Shown: one piece after another, positions 14,284-23,700 of the stretch
How the letters are laid out: every line of letters begins with the position of its first letter
Numbering within the stretch: position 1 is the stretch's first letter
NCBI GenBank assembly: GCA_947303145.1
Contig: CAMYXB010000003.1
Span: 1 to 32,560, forward strand
Reading direction: 5' to 3'
Length of the DNA stretch: 32,560 bases
Source of the DNA: an uncultured Clostridia bacterium
GTDB lineage: Bacteria; Bacillota; Clostridia; Christensenellales; UBA1242
Notes under the pieces: model-generated
Databases searched by the model: none
What the model saw: the letters and a program-made list of their open reading frames with translations, nothing else
Told to the model about the DNA's origin: nothing
Program-made: the position numbers and the translations under genes

Positions 14284-15897
14284 ATGCTCACGAGAAAGGA
14301 AAACCCAGCACTCTTTTGGCTAGTATATGGCACACTTAGCGAGGAAGGAAAACTTGGACCTAAAAGCGATTCCATTCAAATAGCGAATGAGGACCTGGAC
14401 AAAGTGGAAACACTTGGAGAGATTGATGTGGAAATCACAGATAGGGGGCTCATATCCCTTGATGGCATTGAAAAACTGAAAAACCTCAAGGCTCTCACCA
14501 TCAAAGGCAATCATATAGACCCTATCACGAATATAATACAAGAAGATATAGTAGACGATATTTACGGCATCAAGGACACTATAGATGGCATAGAGAACAT
14601 CATAAATGGCATCATGGAGAATCGTGGGAAAAAGGCAGAGAAGGCCTTTATGTATAATCAACTGATGGACCTGTCTGCCCTCAAGCGTTGTCCTAGCCTT
14701 GAGTCTTTCACCATCACTCATCAAAGGCACTTTGATACCATAGATTTTTCTAAGAATAAGAATCTCAAGCAAATCGTCATCATGGATTGCAAGCCCCTCA
14801 CCACAATCAAGGGGCTAGACTCTCTTGAACTCAACAAAAAGACAGACAATGTGTATTTCAATTTCACTGAATGCAATAATATACAAGAAATCAAGGGCTT
14901 TGACAAATTAAAAGAGAAAATAATGTCTTTTCCCTCCTCTCGTGCTCAAGTGGTCCTTCCACTACAATACTATTGCCACCTTACCAATAAATATAAGGAT
15001 ATTTTAAGTGACGAGGCTTTCAATAGGAGCAAGAAATTTCTGTGGACAGAGACTTTAGATGAGGAGTTGTCCACTCAAAAAGCCAATATGCTTAAGAGTA
15101 GAGTGGACAATATCATGAACTCTATCTGCTCCAAGAAGGACACCGACCTAGAAGTTATCGCTCATGCATACAAGTATGTTTGTGACAACTACGAGTATGA
15201 TATGACAGGACTTCGTAGAGAGATGAGCACTGACAACGATATCCCCACCACATATATTATGCGCAGTGCATACCATGTTCTTGAAAAGGGCAAAGGCGTT
15301 TGCACAGGGCTTGCTAGGCTCTTCAACTTCATGCTAGCAAGTCGTGGCTTAGATGCGAGAGAAGTATTCTGCAGACATTCCAATCTGCCACTAGACAATA
15401 GGCTGGTGACCATTACTCATGCTATTAGTATGGTCTACCTAGACGGCAAGCCGTATTATCTAGATCCCACTTGGGACGGAGACAGAGAGCATTTCAAATA
15501 TTTTATGCTAAATAAAGAGGAAATGGAGAAAAATGGCCATATCCTCGACCATAACAACGATGATGTAATCAACTCCCCATCATTGCAAGAATTTATCGCT
15601 AACAGCGACTTAAATCTAACCAGTGGCAAGAAGAATCCCATTGATATCAACTATGACGGCACCATTGACGGAGAAGAGGAGATAGTGGAGCCAGAGATGT
15701 TCGAGTCCTTTTATACCAAGAAGGCATGTATCCCTCCTATGATGGATAAGAAATATTCTAGACATAATATCCACAACCCAGAGCCCATAGTATACACCTC
15801 GCCACTTTACCTAGAGGACAAAAGAGTAAAACCCGCCACTATCCCCACCGAGAATAAAAATACTGGCTTAGACGAAGAGAAAAATATGGATATGTAA
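14284..15897 (+). CDS. LRR-like and transglutaminase-like protein
   Basis: This 537-aa protein has no signal peptide or membrane helix. Residues about 45-215 contain irregular leucine-rich-repeat-like segments (LISLDGIEKLKNLKALTIKGNHI, DLSALKRCPSLESFTI, KNLKQIVIMDC). Residues about 275-420 are a transglutaminase-like cysteine domain. The candidate triad is C340 in GKGVCTGLARLFN, H379 in ITHAISMVYLDG and D394 in YLDPTWD. The C-terminal 100 residues are charged and unassigned. Such folds act as transglutaminases, proteases or peptide N-glycanases; which applies is unknown. A cytosolic location would be unusual for a bacterial LRR enzyme. It is monocistronic. Confidence 0.75.
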   Translation: MLTRKENPALFWLVYGTLSEEGKLGPKSDSIQIANEDLDKVETLGEIDVEITDRGLISLDGIEKLKNLKALTIKGNHIDPITNIIQEDIVDDIYGIKDTIDGIENIINGIMENRGKKAEKAFMYNQLMDLSALKRCPSLESFTITHQRHFDTIDFSKNKNLKQIVIMDCKPLTTIKGLDSLELNKKTDNVYFNFTECNNIQEIKGFDKLKEKIMSFPSSRAQVVLPLQYYCHLTNKYKDILSDEAFNRSKKFLWTETLDEELSTQKANMLKSRVDNIMNSICSKKDTDLEVIAHAYKYVCDNYEYDMTGLRREMSTDNDIPTTYIMRSAYHVLEKGKGVCTGLARLFNFMLASRGLDAREVFCRHSNLPLDNRLVTITHAISMVYLDGKPYYLDPTWDGDREHFKYFMLNKEEMEKNGHILDHNNDDVINSPSLQEFIANSDLNLTSGKKNPIDINYDGTIDGEEEIVEPEMFESFYTKKACIPPMMDKKYSRHNIHNPEPIVYTSPLYLEDKRVKPATIPTENKNTGLDEEKNMDM

Positions 15898-16031
15898 TAT
15901 AAGGACATATTCGTTATGACACACTTATAGACCAATTATGGCATATATTTATAAGAAAATAATCGCTTTGCCTTTGTTTTTTACAAGAGCTTAAACAAAA
16001 GCCCCCTATACTTACTATATTCTCATAACAC

Positions 16032-16060
16032 AAAAGCAGAGACAACACTCTCTGCTTTTT
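16032..16060. terminator. Intrinsic terminator after the transglutaminase-like gene
   Basis: AAAAGCAGAG pairs with CTCTGCTTTT around an 8-nt loop, followed by T residues on the plus strand. It lies about 130 nt downstream of the stop. The A-run on the other side could let it act for the convergent ATPase gene as well. Confidence 0.8.
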
Positions 16061-16072
16061 CTATTATATATT

Positions 16073-16168
16073 TGTCATTGTCCTGACAAGTAAAGATAGT
16101 TAATCTATCGTGTCACCTGTTGCCGAGCCTCAGCGAACGTCATGAAATGGAACAAAGCGACGTGGCAA
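16073..16168. repeat. Structured intergenic element, possible decayed REP-like repeat
   Basis: Two nested hairpins occur. TGACA..GATAG-TTAAT-CTATC..TGTCA covers 16084-16115. TTGCC (16120-16124) with GGCAA (16164-16168) encloses ACGTC (16137-16141) and GACGT (16159-16163). The right end AAGCGACGTGGCAAT resembles intergenic REP-like sequences that I recall from gut Bacillota. The match is from memory and imperfect. Confidence 0.4.
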
Positions 16169-16181
16169 TTTCGTTTTATTT

Positions 16182-18536
16182 CTAATTTGCCTTCTTCTTT
16201 TTGCCTATTGTGGCGGAGAAAAATTTCTCAAACAGCCACTTGATGAGCGGATAGGTGAGGGCAATAGCCAGCACAGAGATTGATACAAACAAGATGTCTA
16301 GCATGGATATGGGGCTAAACGAGAAGAAGTCTTTTGGAGCAAGGAATAAGATTAAAAAGCACAAGGCGAGCATGGATAGGGCGAGAATGGACCTATACTT
16401 ATTGAGTGGGAGGAATAGATTGAGCATAATGATGAATGCACCGAAGGTGGCAGTGTATGCGATAAGAGTGGGGACTATATCTATTTGATGAGTAAATGTG
16501 GTGTATATGTAGCAGGCTATGGCACTGAGGAACAACACCAGAGCCGCAGGCAGAGCCTTGGACGTAAGCGAGGCAATGAATGACGATGACACTCTATCTT
16601 TGCTGGGCTGAAGGGCAAGGAAGAATGCCGGCAGTCCTATAAAGCAACTCTCCCATATTATTATTTGATTGGGACTAAGTGGATATGTATATCCCTTGGC
16701 TATGAGGACGAATATGGTGAGGAACATGGTGAAAAATGTCTTGGTGAGGAAGAGCGAGGAGGCACGAGAGATGTTGTTTATCACTCTTCTGCCCTCCATC
16801 ACTATGCTGGGCATGGCGGAAAAGTCGCTGTCGAGCATGATGAGATTGCTGGCACCCTTGCACGCCTCACTGCCACTTGCCATGGCTATGGCGCAGTCAC
16901 ATTCCTTGAATGCTAGAATGTCGTTTACTCCATCTCCAGTCATGGCGACTTTGTGTCCCGACTTTCTCAGTTCTCTCACGATTATGCACTTTTGCTCTGG
17001 TGACACTCTGCCGAAAATATTGTATTCCTTGGCACTTTTCGCCACTTCTTCGTCACTTTTGCCCGCTAGAGAGATGTATTTGTCACAAGAGGCTATGCCC
17101 ACTTTTTGTGCGATGCTCCTCACTGTGTCTACACTATCTCCGCTTATCACCTTGATGGCGACATCATTGTCTTGAAACCATTTTATAGTATCACGTGCGT
17201 CCTTTCTTATGTTATCCTCTATGGCTATCAGTGCCATAACTCTGTTATCTAGGGACATATCTTCACTGCAAAGAGCCTCACCACTTTCGCACAAAACCAC
17301 CACCCTCAGCCCCTCACCTGCCAGTGCGTCAATACTCTCTTTTGCTTCCTTTGTGAGAGCGTTCGTCACCATTTCTCCCGCTCCTAGCATGAATGTTCCG
17401 AGATTTTCTAGCGACACTGCACTATATTTTCTCTCACTAGAGAAAGCCAGCATGGACGTGGACGGATATATTTTTCCATTATAGTCCTTTGCAAAGTATT
17501 CTTTAAGGGCTTTTGATGTGGCGTTATGTGATGGAGAGGCAGATACAAAACTTGCCATGACATCTTTTACTCTTTCTATATCACAGTCTATGGGTAGAAC
17601 GCTTTTCACAGACATTGTGCCGTCAGTTATGGTGCCAGTCTTGTCTAGGCACAATATGTCTGCACGAGACAACATCTCTATAGAATATAACTCCTGCACC
17701 AAAGTGCGCTTTCTAGCCAGATTGAGCACTCCCACCACCAAAGATACGCTGGTGAGAAGGAACATTCCCACCGGCATCATGCCTATTATAGACGCTGCAG
17801 TCCTCTCTACGCTTCCTGTCAAACCTATCGTGCCATATGTATCAAGGAATGTCAATATTCCCAGTGGAATGAGCACGATACCTATTGTCTTGATGATGAA
17901 GTTGAGAGTCCTTAAGATATCGCTTTGATTGCTCTTCAGTTCTCTCGCTTTTTTTATTAGCCCTGCACTATATGTGGCATCGCCCACTTTCACAGCTTCT
18001 GCTTTAATATTCCCGCTTACTAGATAACTCCCAGACAGAATCTCATCTCCCGCTTTTTTCTTGATGGGCTTGCTCTCACCTGACAGCATGCTCTCATTCA
18101 CTTCCGCCTCGCCGTCCAAAACTATTGAGTCAGCACAGATTTGGTCGCCAAGAGAGAGGCAGAGCACATCTCCCAGCACCACTTTGTCTATGTTTATCTC
18201 TTTTTCCTCGCCATCTCTTAGGACTTTTACTTTAGATGTGGATAGGACGGAGATTTTGTCTACCATTTTTTTTGCCTTCATCTCTTGCACTATACCGATG
18301 ACAAGATTGGTCATAAACACCACTATAAAGGTAAGGTTTTTATAACTCCCCACCGCTATCAGCACGCCAGCCAAGGCAAAACATATCATATTGAACCACG
18401 TGAAAATATTGTCAAACAAGATTTTGACATAACTTTTCGAGGTCTTGAGTTTTTGAGAGTTTACCAGGCCACGCTTTTCTCTATCTATCACTTCGCTAGA
18501 TGTGAGGCCAGTATTTATGTTCGTGCTATTTTCCAT
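16182..18536 (-). CDS. P-type cation-transporting ATPase
   Basis: This 784-aa membrane pump couples ATP hydrolysis to cation transport. It has the phosphorylation motif DKTGTITDG (D298), the actuator-domain motif MLSGES (151-155 for the loop) and the hinge GDGVND. Membrane segments lie before and after the phosphorylation domain, with about six in the C-terminal third. There is no N-terminal heavy-metal domain and no CPC motif, so it is not a P1B copper/zinc pump. The TM4 signature reads MMPVGM rather than PEGLP, and the layout recalls CtpE-like pumps; the ion is uncertain. AGAGGA precedes the ATG. It follows a TetR gene by 53 nt, apparently in one operon. Confidence 0.88.
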   Translation of the reverse strand: MENSTNINTGLTSSEVIDREKRGLVNSQKLKTSKSYVKILFDNIFTWFNMICFALAGVLIAVGSYKNLTFIVVFMTNLVIGIVQEMKAKKMVDKISVLSTSKVKVLRDGEEKEINIDKVVLGDVLCLSLGDQICADSIVLDGEAEVNESMLSGESKPIKKKAGDEILSGSYLVSGNIKAEAVKVGDATYSAGLIKKARELKSNQSDILRTLNFIIKTIGIVLIPLGILTFLDTYGTIGLTGSVERTAASIIGMMPVGMFLLTSVSLVVGVLNLARKRTLVQELYSIEMLSRADILCLDKTGTITDGTMSVKSVLPIDCDIERVKDVMASFVSASPSHNATSKALKEYFAKDYNGKIYPSTSMLAFSSERKYSAVSLENLGTFMLGAGEMVTNALTKEAKESIDALAGEGLRVVVLCESGEALCSEDMSLDNRVMALIAIEDNIRKDARDTIKWFQDNDVAIKVISGDSVDTVRSIAQKVGIASCDKYISLAGKSDEEVAKSAKEYNIFGRVSPEQKCIIVRELRKSGHKVAMTGDGVNDILAFKECDCAIAMASGSEACKGASNLIMLDSDFSAMPSIVMEGRRVINNISRASSLFLTKTFFTMFLTIFVLIAKGYTYPLSPNQIIIWESCFIGLPAFFLALQPSKDRVSSSFIASLTSKALPAALVLFLSAIACYIYTTFTHQIDIVPTLIAYTATFGAFIIMLNLFLPLNKYRSILALSMLALCFLILFLAPKDFFSFSPISMLDILFVSISVLAIALTYPLIKWLFEKFFSATIGKKKKAN

Positions 18537-18589
18537 ACGAGTCCTCTGTTTATTATATTATTCGCAAAAATTAAGATATAATGAGACTT

Positions 18590-19177
18590 TTATTTCATCT
18601 GCTTCACTATGCAGTCACACAGGTCTGAGATAAACTTTTCCACATCGTCACTAGTGACATCTAGATTTTTGTCCATTTTTTCAGTTATAGAGAGAATCAA
18701 GGCATTGAATGCAAATTTCACATTACTTTCGACCACCTCTCCTATCTCACCCTCTTCCTGTCCTTTCTCCAAAATGGTGGTGAAGAGAGTATATATGATT
18801 TTCTGACATTTATGTAGCATATTGTCCACCACTTTGGCATCTTCTTCTATAAGGAAAGACGAGTAGTTGTCGGTGAAAGTCCAAGGCATCACCATCCAAT
18901 AGTTGCCTTTCATGGAAATCATCACAGCCCTTATATAAGTCTTGAGACTACCATAAAAGTCGGTCACATTGAAACTCTCGGAGAAGAACTTGACCATATT
19001 ATTGAGATAGTAAATCATGCTGTTGAATATCATCTCATCTTTGCTTGAAAAATATTCATAGATAGTGCTTTTCCCCATATCACATCTACGTGCCACTTCA
19101 AGAAGAGTGATGGACTTGTAGTCCACTCGGTCGTTAAGCATAGCCAAAACCTCTGAATATATCCTTTCTTTCTTCAT
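18590..19177 (-). CDS. TetR-family regulator
   Basis: This 195-aa regulator has an N-terminal helix-turn-helix, ITLLEVARRCDMGKSTIYEYFSSKDEMI, typical of TetR proteins. The C-terminal ligand domain is helical and without recognised similarity. GGGAGG precedes the ATG. The palindrome GACCAATCGGTC lies between the promoter and the start codon, so it most likely represses its own operon, including the P-type ATPase immediately downstream. The ligand could be the transported ion or a membrane stress signal; nothing in the sequence decides this. Confidence 0.9.
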   Translation of the reverse strand: MKKERIYSEVLAMLNDRVDYKSITLLEVARRCDMGKSTIYEYFSSKDEMIFNSMIYYLNNMVKFFSESFNVTDFYGSLKTYIRAVMISMKGNYWMVMPWTFTDNYSSFLIEEDAKVVDNMLHKCQKIIYTLFTTILEKGQEEGEIGEVVESNVKFAFNALILSITEKMDKNLDVTSDDVEKFISDLCDCIVKQMK

Positions 19178-19188
19178 ATTAACCTCCC

Positions 19189-19200
19189 GACCAATCGGTC
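19189..19200. promoter_or_regulatory. TetR-type operator
   Basis: GACCAATCGGTC is an inverted repeat (GACC-GATTGGTC type) commonly bound by TetR proteins. It sits just downstream of the predicted transcription start and 11 nt before the TetR ATG, a simple blocking position. Confidence 0.7.
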
Positions 19201-19208
19201 ATAAAAAC

Positions 19209-19236
19209 ATTATAAAGTAAAAAAAATGAATTGTAA
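19209..19236 (-). promoter_or_regulatory. Promoter of the TetR/ATPase operon
   Basis: On the minus strand, TTACAA (19231-19236), a 16-bp spacer and a perfect TATAAT (19209-19214) form the promoter. The start site falls at the edge of the operator. Confidence 0.6.
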
Positions 19237-19278
19237 AATGAAATTTAACAAAAAAATAAAAAAAGTGACTATTTTTGT

Positions 19279-19306
19279 TTGTTTTTTGTGAAAAAAGAAA
19301 TATAAT
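19279..19306 (+). promoter_or_regulatory. Promoter of pyk
   Basis: TTGTTT (19279-19284), a 16-bp spacer and a perfect TATAAT (19301-19306) lie 30 nt before the pyk start. GGAGGAG is the ribosome site. It diverges from the TetR promoter with about 40 bp between the two -35 boxes. Confidence 0.55.
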
Positions 19307-19335
19307 ATATCTAGTAATAAGACATCGGAGGAGTT

Positions 19336-20772
19336 ATGAGTAAAAAAGACACTGCTTTTGTGCAAGACAGAAAGACCAAGATAATCTGCACTATAGGCCC
19401 CAGTTGCGAAAGCGTGGAGAAGATAGAGGAACTTTTGCGTGCTGGCATGAACGTGGCTAGACTCAACATGAGCCATGGTTCTATCTATTCTCATCAAAAA
19501 CTCTTGAACAATATCAAAAAAGCCCGCTCCGACCTTAATATCCCTTGCGCCATTATGGTGGATACTTGCGGGCCAGAGATAAGGATAGGCACATTTTCTT
19601 CTGGCAGAATTAGACTGGAGAGAGGACAGACCTTTTCTTTCTATTTTGCCGAGATAGAGGGTGACGAGGAGGGTGTAGCTCTCCCATATCCCGCTTTAGC
19701 AAAATCTGTCCATGAGGGGCAGAAGATATATGCCTGCAATGGACTATTAGAGTTCACTGCGACCAAGGTGGATAAAAAACACATTGAGTGTGTAGTGGAC
19801 GTAGGTGGAGAGATAAGTGACCACAAGAGCGTGTCTATCAAGGGAGTGGACTTGCCTCTGCCTTTCCTTGGAGTGCGAGATGAGGCCAATCTTAGATTCG
19901 CAGTGGAAAACGACGTAGAATATATCTCCGCCTCTTTCGTGTCTAGCAAGAGAGATGTGCTGGAGATGAGAGATTATCTTACATCTATCAAGGGCAAGTG
20001 TTCCATTATATCCAAGATAGAGAGCGAGACAGGGCTCAAAAATATAGATGAGATTTTGTCCGTCAGTGACGGGATAATGGTGGCTAGGGGAGACCTTGGC
20101 ACCAATATAGACATAGAGAGAGTCCCCCTCGTGCAGAGGGAACTGGTTGAAAAGGCTCTGTCTACCTCTAAGATAGTGATAGTGGCTACAGAGATGCTGG
20201 AGAGCATGACACATGCTCCTCGTCCCACTAGAGCAGAGACTACAGATGTGTCACTGGCGGTGTATGAGAGAGTGACTGCCACCATGCTGTCAGGGGAGAC
20301 CAGTAGCGGAGAATATCCCATAGAGGCGTGCAAGGCCATGTCCAGCATCGCCAGGATCGCAGAGGACAACCTCTCATATGGAGAACTCGATGATTTCAAG
20401 GGACAGAGGGGAGATGTGTTGAGGGGCTTGTGCCATAGTGCCAGCTTTGAGGCAAATGTCCTAGATGCAAAAGCCATAGTGTGCTTCACCAACAACGGCA
20501 TAACCGCCAGACTCATAGCAAGTTTTAGACCTAAGGCACCCATTATAGCCATAACTCATGATGCTGTCACTTACAATGCCCTATCTCTAGTGTGGGGAGT
20601 GGTGCCCAAGATGACCAAGAGCATCAAAAGAGTGGACAAGATGATAGAGTATGCCAGAGCGTTGGTCTGTGAGATGGGAATAGCAGAGGCGGGAGATGAG
20701 ATAGTGGTCACGCTAGGACTCCCTCTTGGCGAGAACTACACTACAGACACCATTCATATTATGACTGTCTAA
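19336..20772 (+). CDS. pyk: Pyruvate kinase, divergent
   Basis: Pyruvate kinase transfers phosphate from phosphoenolpyruvate to ADP in the last step of glycolysis. Recognisable blocks are KIICTIGPS, GMNVARLNMSHG, ISKIES with the catalytic Lys, DGIMVARGDLG and PRPTRAETTDV followed by MLSGET. The length, 478 aa, is normal and there is no extra C-terminal PEP-utiliser domain. Several conserved positions differ. The LDTKGPEIR motif reads VDTCGPEIR (C78 for Lys), ATQML reads ATEML, and the segment before MLSGET is AVYERVTAT instead of the usual DGTDA type. Glu81 in GPEIR suggests a potassium-dependent enzyme. A giant lipoprotein gene follows after 18 nt. Confidence 0.92.
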   Translation: MSKKDTAFVQDRKTKIICTIGPSCESVEKIEELLRAGMNVARLNMSHGSIYSHQKLLNNIKKARSDLNIPCAIMVDTCGPEIRIGTFSSGRIRLERGQTFSFYFAEIEGDEEGVALPYPALAKSVHEGQKIYACNGLLEFTATKVDKKHIECVVDVGGEISDHKSVSIKGVDLPLPFLGVRDEANLRFAVENDVEYISASFVSSKRDVLEMRDYLTSIKGKCSIISKIESETGLKNIDEILSVSDGIMVARGDLGTNIDIERVPLVQRELVEKALSTSKIVIVATEMLESMTHAPRPTRAETTDVSLAVYERVTATMLSGETSSGEYPIEACKAMSSIARIAEDNLSYGELDDFKGQRGDVLRGLCHSASFEANVLDAKAIVCFTNNGITARLIASFRPKAPIIAITHDAVTYNALSLVWGVVPKMTKSIKRVDKMIEYARALVCEMGIAEAGDEIVVTLGLPLGENYTTDTIHIMTV

Positions 20773-20790
20773 AGACCAAGGAGAAAGTTT

Positions 20791-23700
20791 ATGAGGAAGT
20801 TTTTGAGATGTGCGGTGATATTGGTTCTCATGCTTTGCATGGGGCTAGTATTAGGTTGTGGTGAGGACAAGTCTCTCTCATCTCTTTCCATATCCATTAG
20901 TGAGGACTACGCCACTTTGAGTTATACAGGGGCAGTGCCTACATACAGTGTGCAGATTTCTTCAGGGAGGATTCCTCTTAATATCTCCACCACACCAGCA
21001 TCTTTTGCTGTGAGAGACCTCACATTCACCACTAGTGCCGAGAATATTTGCTACATAACTGGAGACGGCTATCTAGTCACTAGAGCCGAGGGGAGCGCCA
21101 CACTTAGAGCATCATATAGAGATAAAAATGGCAAGACCACCGCATTTACATTCAAAGTCAACGTCATCACTACCCCTGTGCCGAAGTTCGCCCTCACATC
21201 ATACGCCTTGACATACAATGGCACAGACCAAAAGGACGATGCTCATCTTAAGGTAGACACAGAAAGTGAGGACTATACCTACTCATATCTATATTTTGCT
21301 GGTGGCGCACAGATTGCTACCGATTCCATAAAGGACGCAGGAGAATATACCATCAAGTATTGCAAGAGAGATGACGAGAATTTTGTCATAGCTCAGATGT
21401 CTCTCTCTGTCGCCAAAGCGAATCTTACATTGAATGCACAAAGCACACAAAGCACCTACCTCACATCACTAGGCGAGGGATTTTATTATGGAGAGGCCAC
21501 TACTCTGGACCATGAGATAGTGAGCAGTGTAGGAGCAGACACAGGGCGAGTGATAGGGAGATATTCCTTTGTCACCTCAGCCACCGCCACAGCATATTGC
21601 GGACAATACGATACAAACGTTCAGTATAGTATCGATGCAGATTATGCGGGCAATTACAATATCCACACCACTCGTGGCACGCACACCATAACTCCACTTT
21701 CTGCCATTCTGGTGATGGACGAATACAATGGACTGTATGGCGAGAATATAGAGAAGAATAGATTTACTCTCTATGATGATAGCCTGTGGCAAGAGCCTTT
21801 CGTTCCTTCACCCACTACCCCCACTCTCAACAAGTCCTATCTTATAAGCAAGATGGATATCTCCATGCAAGATTATTCTCTCAGTGTAGACGGGAATGAA
21901 GTGCAGAAAAATTCCTTTGGATATTATGATGTTCTGCCTACGGGAGAGAGTTATGACCTTGGTGTCAAGGGGCTAGCCACATCGCCCAATCTTATCATTA
22001 CACACATCGTGCCCACCAAGGCCACTATCGAGGCTCAGACGGTGAATATAGACATTCTCACTGCTACTCATGGCAAAAAACACCTTGAGAGAGACGATTT
22101 GTCCAGCATTTCACTCAATCTAGGCAGTCAAGAGAGATTTAAGAGAGAGATAGTCAGCAGTGTTGAGATAGACTACAAGGGTGTGTATTATGGCGAGGGA
22201 GCCATCATGGCTCCAGCGGGGGAATATTATTACAAACTCACCTCCACACCTAGCAATAACTTCAATCTATCACTTACAGAGAGATGTCAAGAGGGATATG
22301 TAGGAGATGACAAAGTGTCCTATGTCATATCCCCTGCAGAAGTGGAGGCACAGTTTAGTTATCTGTCAGACTACTATAAGGACACCCTCCCCACTGCGGG
22401 ATATTATGGGGAGAAGGCATACACACTCACCCTTCGCACTTTTTCTGTCAATGGCACGAGTCTGTTGGAGGATAAATACAAGGACGCAGAATTTGAAAAT
22501 AACGGATATTTCGTTCTTTCTTCGCCAGATTGCAATATTGAGGAGAAAATTCGAGCCAATGTCACACTTAGCGAGATAGCTACCACCGCATACAAGACTT
22601 ATGCTGTGGGCAAGTCGCTAGAATCTTATTCCGCATCATATAGCGGGAACTTCACTCTAAAAGGAGATACTTCCTCTCTCATAGAACTCAAGAGAGTGGA
22701 CCTATATTATTATGTCGGCACAGATTATGCCACAGCCACTTTTAGTGGACTGGGAGAGAATGCTCCATCTGTCAGTGAATTTTTGAGTGACATACACATC
22801 AAGGATAGTGATGTAGACATAGAGGACATCGTGGAGGACGTGTCGTCCCTTTTGTCACTATCATTTAAGAAGGGGAGCAGTAGAGTCTACAAGGTCAGAC
22901 AAGACGGCTCGTCATCTTTTGTAGAGACAGACACATTCGGCAATGCAGGACATTATCTCGTCACGGAGAATATAGATAGCTCTGTGGTCTACAAAACGGG
23001 CATGGAATATTACAATCTTATCCTCGATAGGAGCAGGGAGTATTATTTCACTATAGAGAAACTCCCCATAACCATAGTTCCAGAAGCGGGAGACAAGGAC
23101 ACGAAGGTCAACTGCAAGATATATGGCAGTGCGGACGGAGACATCACTTATTCTGTTATGGAGGAGATGCCCGCAGGAGAGGATCCTAGGAATCTTCAAG
23201 GCGCAACCTCTCTCTCTAGAGATAGTGGAGAGAATGTCAAAACAGGTGGATATAGGATAAAACTGGGCAATCTGTCCTTTAGGAATGACTCCACAGGCTT
23301 TGACAACTATATTCTTTCGCTAGATGAGGAGCCCAAATATTATCTCATTACACCCAGAACTATCATAGTGCGTCCTTACGATACTTCTCTCATATATGGA
23401 TCTTCCTATCCAGTGAGGACCATCACTTCCAGCGATTATGAAGTCAAAGTGAAACTAGATGACAACACACTCATGCCTGCCACTTCCAGTCAATTGTATG
23501 TCAGTTGTCCCACTCTTAGACTGCCCAGCATAGCGCAGTTTGAGGGTGAGTTCAAGTTGTCTAAAGACAGGACAAATATCGCCGAGAAGATAGGCGGAGT
23601 GTATCCTGTATTCATAGAGGGTGGAGACGTGTCTAGCTATTACATCATTCTTGGTGGGGACGAGGGTTTTAGATATGTCGGTCTCACTGAGGGAGGTGTC

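Noticed and set aside
16669-17175. 168-aa plus-strand ORF and neighbouring frames
   Set aside because: These are shadows of the P-type ATPase gene.
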